The notes: generated by a model not told the origin, from the sequence alone. A stretch of DNA of 64,000 bases from Kribbella sp. NBC_01245 (GCF_036226525.1 NZ_CP108487.1:2666001-2730000), one strand, 5' to 3'. Positions 17,426 to 26,296 are shown, counted from the first letter of the stretch. Program-made: numbers and translations.

Positions 17426-18106
17426 ATGAACTTCGTGCGCCGGATCGTGCTCGTGTTGCTCGGTGCCCTGCTCTTCGCAGGTGCGACCGCGACCGTCGCC
17501 CAGGCGGCGGACTTCCGCTTCTGGGGTTACTACCAGGCGGCTGACGGGCAGTGGGTTTTCGCTCCCAAGGGGCCGAACGAGATCGTGCCGAAGGACGGTT
17601 CGGTCGAGGGCTGGCGGTACGCCGTGGGTGGCGCGAAGCCGCGGATGCCTCGCGCCGCCGGGGACTTCAACGCGATCTGCGGAGCGACCCCGGCCGAGAC
17701 CGGCAAGAAGCGGGTTGCCGTCGTCATCGACCCGGGTACGGCCGAAGACTCGGACGACAAGTCGACTCCGCCGGCCGCGACCGGGACCTGCGTGGTGACG
17801 GCTCCGGCCTCCACCGGCGCCCAGGTGCTCGCCGCGATCGCGCCGATCCGGATCGAGAAGGGCCTGACCTGCGCGATCGACGGCTACCCGGCGACCGGTT
17901 GCGGTGGTGAGGTCAAGAACGCGACCATTCCCGCGACGGACGCGCCGGTCCAGCTCGAGATCAAGCCCGCCGTCGGATCGTCCGCTCCGGCTCCGGCCGC
18001 TGAGGAAGACGGCACGCCGTGGACGCCGATTGTCATCGGGGTGGCCGTGATCGCGCTGCTCGGCACCGGTGGACTCGTGCTGAGCCGCCGTCGCTCGGCA
18101 AACTGA
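17426..18106 (+). CDS. SCO2322-like secreted, membrane-anchored helper of an ECF importer
   Basis: A 226-residue protein with a signal peptide (residues 1-28, MNFVRRIVLVLLGALLFAGATATVAQA), an extracellular domain starting DFRFWGYYQAADGQWVFAPKGP, cysteine residues at C-G-A, G-T-C-V, L-T-C-A and T-G-C-G, and a single C-terminal membrane helix (about 198-218) followed by SRRRSAN. The organisation and F-R-F-W-G-Y-Y start match the protein found next to CbiQ-type genes in Streptomyces. It is the first gene of the importer operon, four bases before the T component. Its role is unknown; an extracytoplasmic substrate-binding function is an inference from position. Confidence 0.75.
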   Translation: MNFVRRIVLVLLGALLFAGATATVAQAADFRFWGYYQAADGQWVFAPKGPNEIVPKDGSVEGWRYAVGGAKPRMPRAAGDFNAICGATPAETGKKRVAVVIDPGTAEDSDDKSTPPAATGTCVVTAPASTGAQVLAAIAPIRIEKGLTCAIDGYPATGCGGEVKNATIPATDAPVQLEIKPAVGSSAPAPAAEEDGTPWTPIVIGVAVIALLGTGGLVLSRRRSAN

Positions 18107-18110
18107 TCAG

Positions 18111-19214
18111 GTGAAGGCCGTCCACAATCCCGCGCTCCCCCGGGCCCTGCACCCGGGCGCGTGGTGGTTGTGGGCGATCGGCCTCGCGGTCGCCGCCAGC
18201 CGTACCCGCAATCCCTTGTTGCTGCTGCTAATCCTCGTGGTCGCCGGATTCGTCGTCGCGGCCCGTCGTACGGACGCGCCCTGGGCGAACAGCTACGTGG
18301 CATTCATGAAGCTCGGACTGGTCGTCATCGCCGTCCGGATCGTGTTGCAGGCGCTGCTCTCGACCCGATCCCAGGGCAACCACATCCTGTTCACCATTCC
18401 GCAGGTCCCCCTGCCGGACTGGGCCAGCGGCGTGAAGCTCGGCGGCATCGTCACCGCCGAGGCGGTGCTCACGGCCTTGTACGACGGAGGGCAGCTCGCG
18501 GTGATGCTGTGTTGTATCGGCGCGGCGAATGCCCTGGCCAGTCCCAGGCGGCTGCTCAAGTCGTTGCCCGGGGCGCTTTACGAGATGGGCGTCGCGTGCG
18601 TGGTCGCGTTGACCTTCGCGCCTCAACTGGTGACGGACAGCCGGCGGATCCGGGCGGCCCGCAGGTTGCGCGGTAAGACCCGCGGCTCGTTCCGGACCAC
18701 GGCCATGCCGGTGCTGGAGGGCGCGCTCGACCGTTCGGTGGAGCTCGCGGCCGCGATGGACTCTCGCGGGTACGGCCGGACCGCCCAGGTGCCGCAGCGG
18801 CAGCGCCGGATCACGGGCGCGTTCGTCCTGCTCGGGCTGCTGGGGATGGCCCTTGGCGTTTACGCGTTGCTCACCGACTCCATGTCCGTGCCCGTCGCGG
18901 CGACGGCGTTGGCGGTCGGCGTACTGCTTGCGGTCGTGGCGATGGCCGTCGGGCGTCACCGGGTGGCGCGAACGCGGTATCGGCCGGATCCGTGGGCGTT
19001 GCCGGAGTGGCTCGTCACGTTGTCCGGTGCGCTGGTCGGCGGTGCGTTGATCGTTGCCGCCGGCACCGGTGTGGCCGGGCTGATATTGCCTGGTCCGATG
19101 GTGGTACCACCGTTACCGTTGCTTCCGGCAACTGCCATCTTGCTTGGACTGCTGCCGGCGATCGCGGCCCCGCCGCCGAGCGTTGCGGTACGACGGGAGG
19201 CGGTGCCGGCATGA
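18111..19214 (+). CDS. ECF importer energy-coupling transmembrane (T) component, CbiQ/EcfT family
   Basis: A 367-residue polytopic protein with GTG start at 18111. About six to seven helices are visible. The coupling-helix motifs of the family are present around residues 185-215 (DSRRIRAARRLRGKTRGS and ELAAAMDSRGYGR, the two A-R-G-like signatures that contact the ATPases). It forms the membrane scaffold joining the ATPases to the substrate-specific S component. Its stop overlaps the ATPase start (ATGA). Confidence 0.85.
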   Translation: MKAVHNPALPRALHPGAWWLWAIGLAVAASRTRNPLLLLLILVVAGFVVAARRTDAPWANSYVAFMKLGLVVIAVRIVLQALLSTRSQGNHILFTIPQVPLPDWASGVKLGGIVTAEAVLTALYDGGQLAVMLCCIGAANALASPRRLLKSLPGALYEMGVACVVALTFAPQLVTDSRRIRAARRLRGKTRGSFRTTAMPVLEGALDRSVELAAAMDSRGYGRTAQVPQRQRRITGAFVLLGLLGMALGVYALLTDSMSVPVAATALAVGVLLAVVAMAVGRHRVARTRYRPDPWALPEWLVTLSGALVGGALIVAAGTGVAGLILPGPMVVPPLPLLPATAILLGLLPAIAAPPPSVAVRREAVPA

Positions 19215-20824
19215 TCGAGTTCGACCGGGTCACGGTGACCTATGACGGGCAGCCCGAACCGGCCCTGCGGGACGTCTCGTTCGAGATCCCCGAGGGCGAA
19301 CTGGCCTTGGTGATCGGGCGGACCGGCTCGGGCAAGTCGACGCTGCTGCGCGCGATCAACGGGCTGGTGCCGCATTTCACCGGTGGCACGTTGTCCGGGC
19401 GGGTGACGGTCAACGGCCGCGACACCCGGTTGCATCGGCCGCGCGATCTGGCGGATGTCGTCGGCATCGTCGGCCAGGATCCGCTCGCCGGGTTCGTCAC
19501 CGACACCGTCGAGGACGAGCTGGCGTACAGCATGGAGTCGCTCGGTGTCCCGGCCGACGTGATGCGCCGCCGGGTCGAGGAGACGCTCGACCTGCTCGGT
19601 CTGGCCGACGTACGGGACCGGCCGTTGACGTCGCTGTCCGGCGGCCAGCGGCAGCGTACGGCGATCGGTGCGGCCCTGACCGCCCATCCGTCCATCCTGG
19701 TGCTCGACGAACCGACGTCCGCGCTCGATCCGCAGGCCGCCGAGGAAGTGCTCGCGGCCCTGCAACGACTCGTGCACGACCTCGGCGTCACCGTCGTACT
19801 GGCCGAGCACCGGCTCGAACGCGTCATCCAGTACGCCGATCGCGTCATCGAGGTGCCAGGCGGTAGCGCCAGCGTCGCGACCGGTGATCCCGCCGCCCTG
19901 ATGGCCACGGCCCCGGTCGCGCCGCCGGTGGTCGAGCTCGGCCGGTTGGCCGGGTGGTCGCCGCTGCCGTTGTCCGTCCGCGACGCCCGGCGTGCTGCGG
20001 TTGCCTTGCGCAATGACCTCTCGGCGCTGGCGCCCGTTCGGCCGGTGCCGTCGTCGGGCGGGAAGGTGCTTGCCCGATGCAACAACCTGGTCGCCGGCTA
20101 TGGGGCGACGATCGCCTTGCGTGGTTTGACTCTGGAGATCGCGGCCGGCGAAGTCGTCGCGCTGATGGGACGTAACGGCGCGGGCAAGTCGACTCTGCTC
20201 AACACCCTCGTCGGCCTGGTCAAACCCCGGTCCGGCTCGGTCGACGTTGAAGGCCTGGCGCCGGGGAAGGCGCGGCCGAAGGACCTGATTCGCGCGGTCG
20301 GGCTGGTGCCGCAAGAGCCCGCTGACTTGCTGTACGCCGCGACTGTGGCGGACGAATGCGCCCACGCGGACCGCGACTTCGGCGTACCCGCGGGCTCGTG
20401 CCGGGAATTGCTGCGACGCCTGTCCCCCGAGGTCGACGAGGAGATGCATCCGCGCGACCTGTCCGAAGGCCAGCGGTTGTGCCTCGCCCTGGCCGTCGTA
20501 CTCTGCGGTGCTCCCCCGCTGGTCCTGCTGGACGAACCGACGCGCGGGCTCGACTACGGCGCCAAGCGAAGGCTCGTCGCGATCCTGCGTGAACTCGCCG
20601 CCGCCGGTCACGCCGTACTGCTGTCGACCCATGACGTCGAGATGGTCGCCGAGGTCGCGACCCGGGTGCTGGTACTGGCCGATGGCGAGTTGGTCAGCGA
20701 CGGGCCGACCGCGACGGTGATCGCCGGTTCGCCCGCGTTCGCTCCGCAGGTCGCGAAGATCCTGGCGCCGCTGCCGTTCCTGACCGTCGGCGAGGTCGCG
20801 ACCGCACTGGGCCGCGCCTCATGA
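19211..20824 (+). CDS. ECF importer ATPase with two fused nucleotide-binding domains
   Basis: A 537-residue protein that joins EcfA1 and EcfA2 in one chain. Domain 1 (about 1-230): Walker A GRTGSGKST at residues 36-44, LSGGQRQR signature, ILVLDEPTSALDP Walker B. Domain 2 (about 285-530): Walker A GRNGAGKST near residue 320, a variant signature LSEGQRLC and LVLLDEPTRGLD. It powers uptake through the T component. The ATG at 19211 overlaps the ecfT stop; the frame continues upstream, but without a family match. The stop overlaps the S component start by 4 bp. Confidence 0.92.
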   Translation: MIEFDRVTVTYDGQPEPALRDVSFEIPEGELALVIGRTGSGKSTLLRAINGLVPHFTGGTLSGRVTVNGRDTRLHRPRDLADVVGIVGQDPLAGFVTDTVEDELAYSMESLGVPADVMRRRVEETLDLLGLADVRDRPLTSLSGGQRQRTAIGAALTAHPSILVLDEPTSALDPQAAEEVLAALQRLVHDLGVTVVLAEHRLERVIQYADRVIEVPGGSASVATGDPAALMATAPVAPPVVELGRLAGWSPLPLSVRDARRAAVALRNDLSALAPVRPVPSSGGKVLARCNNLVAGYGATIALRGLTLEIAAGEVVALMGRNGAGKSTLLNTLVGLVKPRSGSVDVEGLAPGKARPKDLIRAVGLVPQEPADLLYAATVADECAHADRDFGVPAGSCRELLRRLSPEVDEEMHPRDLSEGQRLCLALAVVLCGAPPLVLLDEPTRGLDYGAKRRLVAILRELAAAGHAVLLSTHDVEMVAEVATRVLVLADGELVSDGPTATVIAGSPAFAPQVAKILAPLPFLTVGEVATALGRAS

Positions 20825-21639
20825 CCGGTTTGATCACCTTCCGGCCGCGATCGGCGCTGACGCTGGTGCTCGCGTCGGTGGTCGGGCTGCTGGCCTTCGG
20901 CTGGCCGTTGCTCTGGTCGACCGATCAGGCCGGGGCGAGCGCGATCGGGCACACCACCGACGCGCCCTGGCTCTTCGTACTCCTGCTGCCCCTGCTCGTC
21001 GCCGTGGTCCTCGCCGAACTCTCCGAGAACGGCGTCGACGCGAAGGTGATCTCCCTGCTCGGCATGCTCGCGGCCGTTGGTGCGGCCCTGCGCGCGCTCG
21101 GCCCGGGCGCGGCCGGTCTCGAGCCCGGGTTCTTCCTCCTGGTGCTGGCGGGACGGGTTTTCGGCGCCGGGTTCGGGTTCGTCCTGGGCGCCATCTCGCT
21201 GGCCGCCGGGGCGTTGATCAGCGGTGGGGTCGGCCCGTGGATGCCGTTCCAGATGCTGGCCTGCGCGTGGGTCGGTTGCCTCGCCGGGTTGTTGCCGCGG
21301 GCAAACGGCCGCGGTGAGATCGCGATCCTTGCCGGCTACTCGATGATCGCGGGCGTGCTGTACGGCGTGATCATGAACCTGTGGTTCTGGCCGTTCGCGA
21401 CCTTCGGCAGCGACTTCTCGTTCATCCCGGGCGAACCCCTCGCGGAGAACCTGCACCGCTACTTCCTCTTCGTCGCCGCCACCTCGCTCGGCTGGGACAT
21501 CCCGCGCGGCGTGTTGTGCGCCGGCATGGTGCTGGTCTTCGGCCGGCCCATCCTGACGGCCTTCCGCCGAACCGCCCGCAAGGCCGCGTTCGACGTACGA
21601 CCCGTCTTCGAACCACTCCCGGAGAAGGCCGATGGCTGA
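20821..21639 (+). CDS. ECF importer substrate-specificity (S) component
   Basis: A 272-residue membrane protein with about six helices. After a short N-terminal helix, an ECF-type core includes SLLGMLAAVGAALRALGPG, GRVFGAGFGFVLGAISLAAGALISGGVGPWMPFQMLACAWVGCLAGLLP and a C-terminal helix pair; the A-A-x-G-A-x-x-R segment and G-P-W-x-P-F-Q-M resemble cobalamin/cobalt-type S components such as SCO2324/2325 neighbours. The substrate is not proven; overlap with cobU suggests a corrinoid or cobalt. Overlaps the ATPase by 4 bp and cobU by 8 bp. Confidence 0.8.
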   Translation: MTGLITFRPRSALTLVLASVVGLLAFGWPLLWSTDQAGASAIGHTTDAPWLFVLLLPLLVAVVLAELSENGVDAKVISLLGMLAAVGAALRALGPGAAGLEPGFFLLVLAGRVFGAGFGFVLGAISLAAGALISGGVGPWMPFQMLACAWVGCLAGLLPRANGRGEIAILAGYSMIAGVLYGVIMNLWFWPFATFGSDFSFIPGEPLAENLHRYFLFVAATSLGWDIPRGVLCAGMVLVFGRPILTAFRRTARKAAFDVRPVFEPLPEKADG

Positions 21640-22333
21640 CCTCATCACCGACGACGCCGGCGCCCTCGTCAACGGCGTACTCCGCCTCGGCTTTGACGGC
21701 CACCTCGCCGTCGCCGGCTACACCGTGACAACCGCGCGAACGCCAGACGGCGTCAGGTACGACGTACGAACTCCTGATGGCGAGCTGGTCTCGTGGACGG
21801 CGCCAATTGCGGGCGAACGGACGTTGGTGCTCGGTGGAGCGCGGTCCGGCAAGTCCACCGCCGCCGAACGCCTACTGGCCGGCACCCCCAACACGCTGTA
21901 CGTCGCGACGGGGTATGCCGCCGAGGGTGATCCCGAATGGGCCGAGCGAATCGCGCTACACCAGGCCCGCCGACCGTCGACCTGGGATTCGGTCGAGACG
22001 ATCGACCTGGTGCCGTTGCTCGCGACCGACGGCCCACCCCTGCTGATCGACTGCCTGACCCTCTGGCTCACCCGCACCATGGACGCGGCCGACGTCTGGA
22101 CCTCTCTGGACCGCGTGACGGAGGTTGAACGCCAAATGGACGCCCTCGTCGGAGCCTGGTCCACCACCCGCCGCCGAGTGGTTGCCGTAAGCAACGAAGT
22201 CGGCTCGGGCATCGTCCCCGCCGACGCGCCGACCCGCCTCTTCCGCGACCTGATGGGCCGCCTCAACACCACGCTCGCCCATCACGCGACCACCGTCCTC
22301 TGGTGCACCGCCGGCCGTACCCTCGCGCTCTGA
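21632..22333 (+). CDS. cobU: Adenosylcobinamide kinase / adenosylcobinamide-phosphate guanylyltransferase with N-terminal extension
   Basis: Residues about 62-233 are the CobU/CobP enzyme: GGARSGKS P-loop at 68-75, YVATG, HQARRPSTW with the His that carries GMP in this family, LLIDCLTLWL, VVAVSNEVGSGIVP and RDLMGRLNT. It phosphorylates adenosylcobinamide and activates it with GTP for CobS. The first 60 residues are an extra beta-rich segment (LRLGFDGHLAVAGYTVTTARTPDGVRYDVRTPDG) absent from enterobacterial CobU. Its start overlaps the S-component gene by 8 bp, placing it in the importer operon. Confidence 0.9.
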   Translation: MADLITDDAGALVNGVLRLGFDGHLAVAGYTVTTARTPDGVRYDVRTPDGELVSWTAPIAGERTLVLGGARSGKSTAAERLLAGTPNTLYVATGYAAEGDPEWAERIALHQARRPSTWDSVETIDLVPLLATDGPPLLIDCLTLWLTRTMDAADVWTSLDRVTEVERQMDALVGAWSTTRRRVVAVSNEVGSGIVPADAPTRLFRDLMGRLNTTLAHHATTVLWCTAGRTLAL

Positions 22334-22399
22334 ACCTGCACCGAGCCGCCATCCACCGTTCTCGCCCGGGACATCGCGTTACCGGAGGACGGAAGTTAG

Positions 22400-22416
22400 C
22401 GTGAACATTCTTCACG
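22400..22416. promoter_or_regulatory. Short inverted repeat upstream of the secreted phosphoesterase gene
   Basis: CGTGAA CATTC TTCACG is a perfect 6+6 inverted repeat with a five-base spacer, 34 bases before the chosen start codon of the phosphoesterase gene and in the only A+T-rich part of this gap. It could be an operator for a dimeric regulator; nothing identifies the regulator. Confidence 0.35.
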
Positions 22417-22449
22417 TTTCTTCCGATGCGAGCACAAGGGATACGCCTT

Positions 22450-23760
22450 ATGCATAGATCGATCCTGGCCGGCCTGTCGGCCATTCTGCTGACTTCCGGC
22501 GCCCTGGCCGCCACGGCTCCAACGGCCCAGGCAGCGGTGAACTCCTTCTCGGTCCTGACCTACAACGTGGCCGGGCTACCCGACGGGATCTCGTCCGGCG
22601 ACCCGGAGAAGAACACCCCGTTGATCAGTCCCCGGCTGGCCTGCTACGACGTCGTCGCCGTCCAAGAGGATTTCAACTACCACGCCGCCCTCTATGCGGG
22701 TGACAATCACCCCTACCGGACCCCAACGAGCGGCGGCGCCGCGTTCGGCGACGGCCTCAACACCTTGTCCCGGTTCCCGTACGACGACTTCAACCGGATC
22801 AAGTGGTCGAGCTGCAACGGTACGGACTGCCTGACGCCCAAGGGGTTCAGCCTCAACCGGATCCGGCTGGCCGACGGCGTGTACGTGGATCTGTACAACC
22901 TGCACCCGAACGCGGGCGTCTCGACCGCCGACCTGGCGGCTCGACGGGCCAACATCACTCAGCTCACCCAGTACATCGCCGCCAAGTCGGCCGGCAACGC
23001 CGTGATCGTCATGGGCGACACCAATACCCGCTACACCAGAACCGAGGACAACATCCGCGAGCTCACCACGGGCGCAGGCCTGACCGACGCGTGGGTCCAG
23101 CTGATTCGCGGTGGCCAGGCCCCGCCCATCGGCAGCCCTGCTCTGGTGTGTGATCCCGCCGCGGTGACCAACTCGTGTGAGGTGGTCGACAAGGTTCTCT
23201 ACCGCGGCAACAGGTTCATCAATCTCACCGCGACCCAGTACAACAACGAGAACTCGAAGTTCCTCGACAGCGCTGGGAAGCCGTTGTCGGATCACTATCC
23301 CCACCTGGTCCGGTTCAACTGGACGCTCAACGACGGCATCCGGATGAGTGACCAGTTCGGCGGCCCGCATGGGGATCCGTTCACCGATGTGGACAAGGTG
23401 GCCGGGGCCACCAGCGTCCGGTCCGTTCGCCTGCGTGGCGGTGCACGCCTTGACCGGATCGGGCTGACGCTGGCCAACGGCACCGTGCTGGCACATGGCG
23501 GAAGCGGCGGATCAGAGACGGAGCTGACTCTCGCCACGGACGAGCGCATCGTCGCGATCACCTTGACCCGAGGCCAGTACAACGGGCGCACGAGGATCTT
23601 CTCGGCCGTCGTCACCACTAACCGCGGCCGGACGCTGTCGACCGGCACGCCGACGGCTGACAAGGTCACCTACACCGCCCCGACCGGATGGCAAATCGTC
23701 GGTTTCACCGGGCGTTCCGGTGACGGAGTGGACAAGCTCGGCGTGATCTACCAACCCTGA
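22450..23760 (+). CDS. Secreted endonuclease/exonuclease/phosphatase-family phosphoesterase with jacalin-like lectin tail
   Basis: A 436-residue exported enzyme. The ATG at 22450 follows AAGGGA and begins a signal peptide ending T-A-Q-A-A. Residues about 33-295 form a DNase I/sphingomyelinase-like fold: [22 protein letters not shown] (Glu metal ligand), [25 protein letters not shown] and [10 protein letters not shown], which supplies the catalytic Asp-His pair. Residues about 300-436 resemble a jacalin-like beta-prism lectin ([62 protein letters not shown]). Substrate may be nucleic acid or sphingomyelin-type phosphodiester; the lectin part would target it to glycans. Confidence 0.85.
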   Translation: MHRSILAGLSAILLTSGALAATAPTAQAAVNSFSVLTYNVAGLPDGISSGDPEKNTPLISPRLACYDVVAVQEDFNYHAALYAGDNHPYRTPTSGGAAFGDGLNTLSRFPYDDFNRIKWSSCNGTDCLTPKGFSLNRIRLADGVYVDLYNLHPNAGVSTADLAARRANITQLTQYIAAKSAGNAVIVMGDTNTRYTRTEDNIRELTTGAGLTDAWVQLIRGGQAPPIGSPALVCDPAAVTNSCEVVDKVLYRGNRFINLTATQYNNENSKFLDSAGKPLSDHYPHLVRFNWTLNDGIRMSDQFGGPHGDPFTDVDKVAGATSVRSVRLRGGARLDRIGLTLANGTVLAHGGSGGSETELTLATDERIVAITLTRGQYNGRTRIFSAVVTTNRGRTLSTGTPTADKVTYTAPTGWQIVGFTGRSGDGVDKLGVIYQP

Positions 23761-23785
23761 CCGCGCGCTGCAGGTTGTCCAGAGC

Positions 23786-23839
23786 GTTCATCGGGCCTTT
23801 GTGACGGGGCGTGTCGGGGTTCATCGGGCTCTTGTGACC
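23786..23839 (-). repeat. Paired CGATGAA module (copy without hairpin)
   Basis: Read on the minus strand this 54-base stretch carries two half-sites, CACAAGAGCCCGATGAAC and CACAAAGGCCCGATGAAC, separated by CCCGACACGCCCCGT. The same arrangement is found on the plus strand at about 26159-26207 and 57166-57214, where it follows a long inverted repeat. Here no such inverted repeat lies next to it. It occupies most of the 98-base gap between the phosphoesterase stop and cobS. Confidence 0.6.
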
Positions 23840-23858
23840 AAAGGCCGCACGCCGAGAT

Positions 23859-24704
23859 GTGATAGACGGGTACGACGAATTCGGGGCTGGAGGGGTTTTG
23901 GGCGACGGGGTGCGGTTGGCGTTCGGCACGCTGTCGGTATTGCCGGCCGGGGTGCCCGGACAAGTGGACCGGAAGGTCGCCGGTCGGGCGATGATCCTGG
24001 CGCCGCTGGTCGGGCTGGTGATCGGGGGGATCGCTGCCGGGGTTGTCGCAGGCGTATCGCAGTTGCGCCCGGATGCACCCCTGCTGGCCGCCGTACTTGG
24101 TGTCGTCGTACTGATCGCCTTGTCCGGCGCACTGCATCTCGACGGGCTCGCGGACATGGCGGACGGCCTCGGCAGCCGCCGTGACCGCGAGACCATGCTC
24201 GCGATCATGAAGAAGGGTGATGTCGGCCCATTCGGTGTCGCCACGATCATCGCCGTACTGCTGATCGACGTCGCTGCCCTCACCGCCTGCGTATCGGCCG
24301 GTCTCGGCTGGCAGGCCATCCTGGTCGCCGCGGTCGCGAGCCGCTTGACGCTCCCGTGGGCCTGCCGCACCGGCGTACCCTCGGCCCGCCCCGACGGCCT
24401 GGGCGCCATGGTCGCCGCCACCGTTCGGCCGCTCTACGCCGCCCTCGCCACGCTCGCCGTACTAGTTGCAGCCGTGGGCCTGGTCGTCATCAGCGCCCCA
24501 ACGCTGTCGTACGAGCAGAAGCTGTCGGAACCGGAAGCGCTCGGCCTGGTGGCGGGTGGCGGGGTGTTGGTGGCGGTTGGGGCCGGGTTGCTGGTGGTGC
24601 GGCGGGCTCGGCGGGCGTTCGGCGGCATCACCGGGGACGTGCTCGGCGCCGGGGTGGAAGCCGGTTTTGCGGTGTGTCTGATTGTTATCGCGCTTTCCCT
24701 CTGA
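23859..24704 (+). CDS. cobS: Adenosylcobinamide-GDP ribazoletransferase (cobalamin synthase)
   Basis: Integral membrane enzyme that joins adenosylcobinamide-GDP with alpha-ribazole(-phosphate) in the last steps of cobalamin assembly. Family marks: RLAFGTLSVLPAG near the N-terminus, LSGALHLDGLADMADGLGSRRDRETMLAIMKKGDVGPFGVATII (the D-G-L-A-D-x-x-D metal site and K-D/G-x-x-G-x-x-G), and several helices to the end. I use the GTG at 23859 (281 residues). GGAGGGG at 23889-23895 could instead serve the TTG at 23898 or the GTG at 23910, which would shorten the protein by 13-17 residues. Separated from cobU only by the phosphoesterase gene. Confidence 0.92.
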   Translation: MIDGYDEFGAGGVLGDGVRLAFGTLSVLPAGVPGQVDRKVAGRAMILAPLVGLVIGGIAAGVVAGVSQLRPDAPLLAAVLGVVVLIALSGALHLDGLADMADGLGSRRDRETMLAIMKKGDVGPFGVATIIAVLLIDVAALTACVSAGLGWQAILVAAVASRLTLPWACRTGVPSARPDGLGAMVAATVRPLYAALATLAVLVAAVGLVVISAPTLSYEQKLSEPEALGLVAGGGVLVAVGAGLLVVRRARRAFGGITGDVLGAGVEAGFAVCLIVIALSL

Positions 24705-24792
24705 TTTCAGGCAGGATGGGGCAGCAAGTCCGGACGAGGGAGAAAGGTGACGAGGCGGAGCGTGAAGCGGTGACCAACCTGCGCACATCCGT

Positions 24793-24804
24793 TATCTTTA
24801 CGTA
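24793..24804 (+). promoter_or_regulatory. -10 element for a leaderless ROK regulator mRNA
   Basis: TATCTT at 24793-24798 lies six bases before the ATG at 24805. There is no ribosome-binding site in the intervening bases, so transcription probably begins at the start codon. A -35 is not obvious. Confidence 0.45.
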
Positions 24805-25980
24805 ATGAACCCAACCCGTCCGGCGCCTGGCTCGCAGGCTTCGCTGCGCGAAGCCAACCGTGAGCGGGTTCTGGACGTCGTTCGCCAGCTCGGACCGCTC
24901 ACCCAGGTCGAGATCGCCGAGGCCTCGGGCCTGTCCGCCGCGACCGTGTCCAACATGGTGCGCGAGCTCGACCGGTCCGGCTCGGTCGGGCTGTCCCGCA
25001 GCATCCGCAACGGCCGCCGCGCCGTACTGGTCTCCCTCGCCTCCGGCGGCGGCCTGCTCGCCGGCGTGGCCTTCGGCGAACGCGACGTCCGGGTGGCGAT
25101 CGCGAACGGCGCCGGCGAGATCCTCGGCCAGCAGTACATGCCGCTCCAGGCCGACCACGTCGCCGACGACGGCATGGAACGGGCCGCCCGCCTGCTGGCC
25201 GACCTCGCCGAGGACGCCGGGCTCGGTGTGGAAGACGTCGAGGCGGTCGGATTCGGACTGCCCGCGCCGGTCGATTCGGTCACCGGCGAGGCCGGGTCGG
25301 ACGCCGTGCTGCCCGGCTGGCGCGGGGTGAACGTGGCCGCCGCGATGGCCGGCTACCTCCGCGCCCCGGTCGCCCTCGACAACACCGCGAACCTGGCCGC
25401 CCTCGGCGAACTCCGCAACGGCGCACTGCGCGGAGTCCGGCACGGGTGCTACATCAAGTTCTCGTACGGCGTGGGCGCGGGCATCGTGATCGGTGGCGAG
25501 ATCTTCCGCGGCAGCGCCGGTACGGCGGGCGAAATCGGCCATCTCACGATCGACGAGAACGGGCCGATCTGCCGCTGCGGTAACCGCGGCTGCCTCGACA
25601 CGTTCGTCGGATCGCGCGCGCTGCTCAGTTCGCTGGCCGCCTCGCACGGGCCGATGCGCCTGGGCGACGTGATCAAGCGTGCGCTCGCGGACGACCTCGG
25701 CTGCCGCCGCGTGCTCGAGGACGCGGGTCGCCGGGTCGGCGTCGCCGTCGCGGGCCTGGTCAATCTGTTCAACCCCGAGGTCATCGTCGTCGGCGGGCGA
25801 ATGGCCGAAGCCGGCGAACTCGTCCTCGGCCCCCTCCGCGAAGCCCTCGACCGCTGCGCCATCCCCAGCGCGGCCGCCACGGTAGAACTCCGCCCCGCCG
25901 AACTAGGCGACGAAGCCGACGTAATCGGCGCCCTCTCCCTAGCCGCCACCCTCGCCCACACCAAAGCCACCACCCGCTAG
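24805..25980 (+). CDS. ROK-family transcriptional regulator (NagC/XylR type)
   Basis: A 391-residue protein. A winged helix-turn-helix at about residues 17-62 (RERVLDVVRQLGPLTQVEIAEASGLSAATVSNMVRELDRSGSV) is followed by a ROK sugar-kinase-like domain. The zinc site of ROK repressors is intact: GEIGHLTIDENGPICRCGNRGCLDTF around residues 235-263 (His plus three Cys). FSYGVGAGIVIGGEIFRGSAGTAGEIGH provides the sugar site. It stands just upstream of a xylose/ribose-type ABC importer in the same direction, so it most likely represses that operon until its sugar is present. Confidence 0.9.
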   Translation: MNPTRPAPGSQASLREANRERVLDVVRQLGPLTQVEIAEASGLSAATVSNMVRELDRSGSVGLSRSIRNGRRAVLVSLASGGGLLAGVAFGERDVRVAIANGAGEILGQQYMPLQADHVADDGMERAARLLADLAEDAGLGVEDVEAVGFGLPAPVDSVTGEAGSDAVLPGWRGVNVAAAMAGYLRAPVALDNTANLAALGELRNGALRGVRHGCYIKFSYGVGAGIVIGGEIFRGSAGTAGEIGHLTIDENGPICRCGNRGCLDTFVGSRALLSSLAASHGPMRLGDVIKRALADDLGCRRVLEDAGRRVGVAVAGLVNLFNPEVIVVGGRMAEAGELVLGPLREALDRCAIPSAAATVELRPAELGDEADVIGALSLAATLAHTKATTR

Positions 25981-26051
25981 CCCTCGCACACCTCCCGCGC
26001 CCGGCACCCCGCGTACGCCGTACAGGCCGCTGGTGGATCCCGCCGCGGTAG

Positions 26052-26207
26052 GCATTCATTCGTCGGAATCCGCCCTCTCAGCCGCCGCGGACAGGCACAG
26101 GTCAGCAGACGGGCGAGGGCGGATTCCGACGAATGAATGCAAGGCGAGGTGGTCTGAAGGGACCGATGAAGCCCGACACGCCGCGTCACTACGGCCCGAT
26201 GAACGGG
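26052..26207 (+). repeat. Composite intergenic repeat, copy A (long inverted repeat plus CGATGAA module)
   Basis: Left arm 26052-26077 and right arm 26115-26140 are perfect reverse complements over 26 bases, around a 37-base centre. The inner arm core is ATTCGTCGGAATCCGCCCT and its complement. Eighteen bases after the right arm comes the second module, with half-sites AAGGGACCGATGAAG and ACGGCCCGATGAAC. The copy near 57.1 kb has the same order and nearly the same spacing, which makes this one repeated unit of about 155 bases and not a chance pairing of two repeats. Confidence 0.75.
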
Positions 26208-26296
26208 AAAGTGGGGTGGAGGGTGAGGTGAGAGGGAGGTGGGCGGTGGCCGAGGTGGTGGGCGTGACGATCTCGTGACGTTCTAATGTCTATTTC

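Noticed and set aside
18992..19210. Upstream extension of the ECF ATPase gene
   Set aside because: The frame is open but overlaps the T-component gene by over 200 bases and the ATG at 19211 forms the expected ATGA coupling and standard ABC N-terminus.
26159..26207. Short conserved peptide encoded by the CGATGAA module
   Set aside because: All three copies translate similarly in one frame, but there is no start codon with ribosome-binding site, no common stop, and base conservation includes third positions; a DNA or RNA element explains it better.
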